Shown: positions 55,921 to 57,856 of the stretch, piece by piece
How the letters are laid out: every line of letters starts with the position of its first letter
Numbering within the stretch: position 1 is the first letter of the stretch
Assembly: GCA_016286345.1 (NCBI GenBank)
Contig: JAEESL010000004.1
Span: 1-57,856, forward strand
Direction: 5' to 3'
Length of the DNA stretch: 57,856 bases
Origin: Dehalococcoidales bacterium
GTDB taxonomy: Bacteria; Chloroflexota; Dehalococcoidia; Dehalococcoidales; UBA1222
The notes under the pieces: model-generated
What the model was told of the DNA's origin: nothing
Database searches by the model: none
What the model saw: only the letters and a program-made list of their open reading frames with translations
Translations under genes and position numbers: made by a program

Positions 55921-57708
55921 TTATTCAACCGTTACAGTTTTTGCCAAGTTTCTTGGGAAATCGACCGGATTGCCTTTCTTCACTGCTGTATAGTATGCAA
56001 GTAATTGTACTACAACCAGGTTCAAAATAGGAGATAATATCGGCTTTGTATGAGGAACAGTGATAACGTAATCTGCCAGGTTGGAAATAGTCAGATCATT
56101 CTCCTCTGAAATAGCTATCAGCGGGGCTTGTCTTGTTTTGACTTCTCTCAGATTAGTAACCAGTGAGTCATAGTTTTCATCATGCGATACGATTGCGATT
56201 ACCGGAACTTCCTTTCCCAGCAATGCAAATGGTCCATGTTTCAATTCCCCGGCTGCATATCCTTCACCGTGAATGTAGGATATTTCCTTAAGCTTCAGTG
56301 CTCCTTCAAGAGCTATCGGGTAGTTGAGTCCTCTGGCTATATAGATAGCATCCTTGAAGTCAGCAAGATAAGATGCAACAGATATAATACTGTCTACATT
56401 TTCAAATATCTTATTGATCTGGTCAGGAAGTTTTCTGAATGTATCCATGGCATCTTCTTTGTTAAGCTTGGATAAAGATGGATGTGCAAGTATAAGTGAA
56501 TACAGTGCTGCAATCTGGCTCAGAACTGTTTTTGTAGCTGCAACACTTACTTCAGGACCGGCCTTTGTTGTCCAAACGTAATCTGCTGCTCTGGCAAGCT
56601 GTGAATTCTTTACATTCGTTATTGCCATCAGCTTGTATCCGTTTGCCTTGGCTGCTTTCGCAGCTTTTATTGTATCTGCAGTTTCTCCTGACTGGGATAT
56701 GGCAATTGCAAGTGTGCCTTTTTGTCCTTTTGTAAGTGAGCAGTATTCGCTTCCAAGTTCTGCAAAAGTCGGGATTCCAAGGATCTGGGGTGCCAGATAA
56801 CGCATCATCAGTGATGCATAATATGAACTTCCGCATGCCAGCGTTTTGATCATTCGTATTCCGCCAAGATCCTTGTCGATCGTTGCAAGCAGAGTGGCAA
56901 GATCATCGAGATCATCAATGGTAGTGGTAATAACACGAGGCTCCTCATGGATTTCCTTGAGCATAAAATGAGGATATCCGTGAAGCTCTGCATCATTGAG
57001 ATTCTTATCGAGCAACTCTATTTCAGGTTCAGTTTCCTTGCCGTTTCTGAACAGCTTAATGCTGTCAGGAGTCAAAACAGCAGTATCGTGATCTTTCAGA
57101 TATATGAATCTGTTAGTGTATTTTGACAAAGCAGATGAATCAGATGCTACGTAGCATTCACTGTCACCGACACCGATTACAAGCGGGCACCCGACTTTGC
57201 CGACATACAGCTTGTTTTCATTCTGTACGATTGCAGCTACAGCAAATGCGCCCTGAATTGTTCCCAGTGCTTTTTTGACGGCATCATCTGCGCTCATTGT
57301 TTTCATGTTTTCTTCTATCAGATGCGGAATGATTTCTGTATCTGTTTCGGATTTAAAAACATGACCTTTGTTTATAAGATCTTCCTTTAACGGAATAAAC
57401 TGGTCAAGCGTTCCATTGTGAACGACTGCTACTTTATCTCCGCAGGAAGAATGAGGATGTGCATTTGCGGCAGTGGGCTCACCGCAGGTAGCCCATCTTG
57501 TATGACCGATTCCGATCTTGGAATTGACTTTCTTATGTTTTGCTTCAAGTTCTTTGACGCGACAGGTATCTTTTATTACTTTGATTCCATCAGATTGTAC
57601 CAAAGCTATACCACATGAATCATAGCCTCGGTATTCCAATCTTTTCAGGCAGTCAAATAATACTTTGTCTGCATTCTTATATCCGATATATCCTGTAATT
57701 CCGCACAT
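55921..57708 (-). CDS. glmS: glutamine-fructose-6-phosphate aminotransferase
   Basis: MCGITGYIGYKNA, GIGHTRWATCGEPT, SQSGETADTI, NLAKTVTVE C-terminus. Confidence 0.97.
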   Translation of the reverse strand: MCGITGYIGYKNADKVLFDCLKRLEYRGYDSCGIALVQSDGIKVIKDTCRVKELEAKHKKVNSKIGIGHTRWATCGEPTAANAHPHSSCGDKVAVVHNGTLDQFIPLKEDLINKGHVFKSETDTEIIPHLIEENMKTMSADDAVKKALGTIQGAFAVAAIVQNENKLYVGKVGCPLVIGVGDSECYVASDSSALSKYTNRFIYLKDHDTAVLTPDSIKLFRNGKETEPEIELLDKNLNDAELHGYPHFMLKEIHEEPRVITTTIDDLDDLATLLATIDKDLGGIRMIKTLACGSSYYASLMMRYLAPQILGIPTFAELGSEYCSLTKGQKGTLAIAISQSGETADTIKAAKAAKANGYKLMAITNVKNSQLARAADYVWTTKAGPEVSVAATKTVLSQIAALYSLILAHPSLSKLNKEDAMDTFRKLPDQINKIFENVDSIISVASYLADFKDAIYIARGLNYPIALEGALKLKEISYIHGEGYAAGELKHGPFALLGKEVPVIAIVSHDENYDSLVTNLREVKTRQAPLIAISEENDLTISNLADYVITVPHTKPILSPILNLVVVQLLAYYTAVKKGNPVDFPRNLAKTVTVE

Positions 57709-57710
57709 AA

Positions 57711-57854
57711 CTAAATTACTGTTGCCCCACTAGGGATTATACCAAAAAGCTTTTCATTATTATTAATTTTCACGTTATTGCCGATAACCGTACCGGCAGA
57801 TGCCGAGACATTGTCCATGATAGTGCACCCGTTACCTATCATGCTTCCGATCTG
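57711..57854 (-). CDS. hexapeptide-repeat (left-handed beta-helix) transferase, C-terminal fragment cut by window end
   Basis: Hand translation QIGSMIGNGCTIMDNVSASAGTVIGNNVKINNNEKLFGIIPSGATVI*; 2 nt upstream of glmS. Confidence 0.75.
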   Translation of the reverse strand, partial: QIGSMIGNGCTIMDNVSASAGTVIGNNVKINNNEKLFGIIPSGATVI

Positions 57855-57856
57855 CA

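Noticed and set aside
1-57856. Genome-wide TAG recoding in this organism
   Set aside because: TAG is used as an ordinary terminal stop by several genes here (rlmN, response regulator, ccmD-like, hexapeptide gene), so general reassignment is not supported; only context-specific readthrough remains possible for the presenilin-like gene.
1-57856. tRNA, rRNA, CRISPR arrays, complete transposons or prophage
   Set aside because: Intergenic regions were scanned by eye; no cloverleaf, rRNA motif, repeat array, transposase or phage structural gene was recognised.

Overview
The window is a mostly housekeeping, low-to-mid GC chromosomal segment from an anaerobic-type bacterium. Taxonomy is not resolved from sequence alone; Chloroflexota or Coriobacteriia-like Actinomycetota are guesses. 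Recognisable blocks: rhomboid protease; a cytochrome c maturation operon (MarR, ccmE, F, A, B, C plus an unlisted 45-aa ccmD-like ORF); 3-4-heme and 12-heme lipoprotein cytochromes with a membrane cytochrome b; mocA-like/rlmN; a presenilin/A22-type intramembrane aspartyl protease gene interrupted by one in-frame TAG; rpsT; a partner-switching cluster (RsbW-like, HD, STAS-kinase fusion, all-in-one amino-acid ABC transporter, STAS); valS, coaBC, coaX, nnr, corA; an apparently acquired PadR-DUF1700-DUF4097 cassette beside a RhuM-family relic; a NirJ/Ahb-like radical SAM gene with a heme/B12/iron-type ABC importer; OFA-type MFS; miaB-yajC-rplS-priA-cca-secD-secF; a NarL-type two-component pair; amidohydrolase plus B12-type radical SAM; a zinc-ribbon/RHS fusion; a CapD-like epimerase; glmS; and the end of a hexapeptide transferase. 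Strongest leads: (1) the presenilin-like gene whose TAG falls directly after the catalytic YD motif and separates the two catalytic aspartates; (2) the ABC transporter polypeptide that ends in a degenerate RsbW-like domain, encoded between STAS genes; (3) a Ccm system with a Cys-type (CxxxY) CcmE, no ccmG/H in the window, and a cytochrome with an AxxCH heme site; (4) the zinc-ribbon/RHS fusion. All family calls are from reading motifs by eye; no searches were run.
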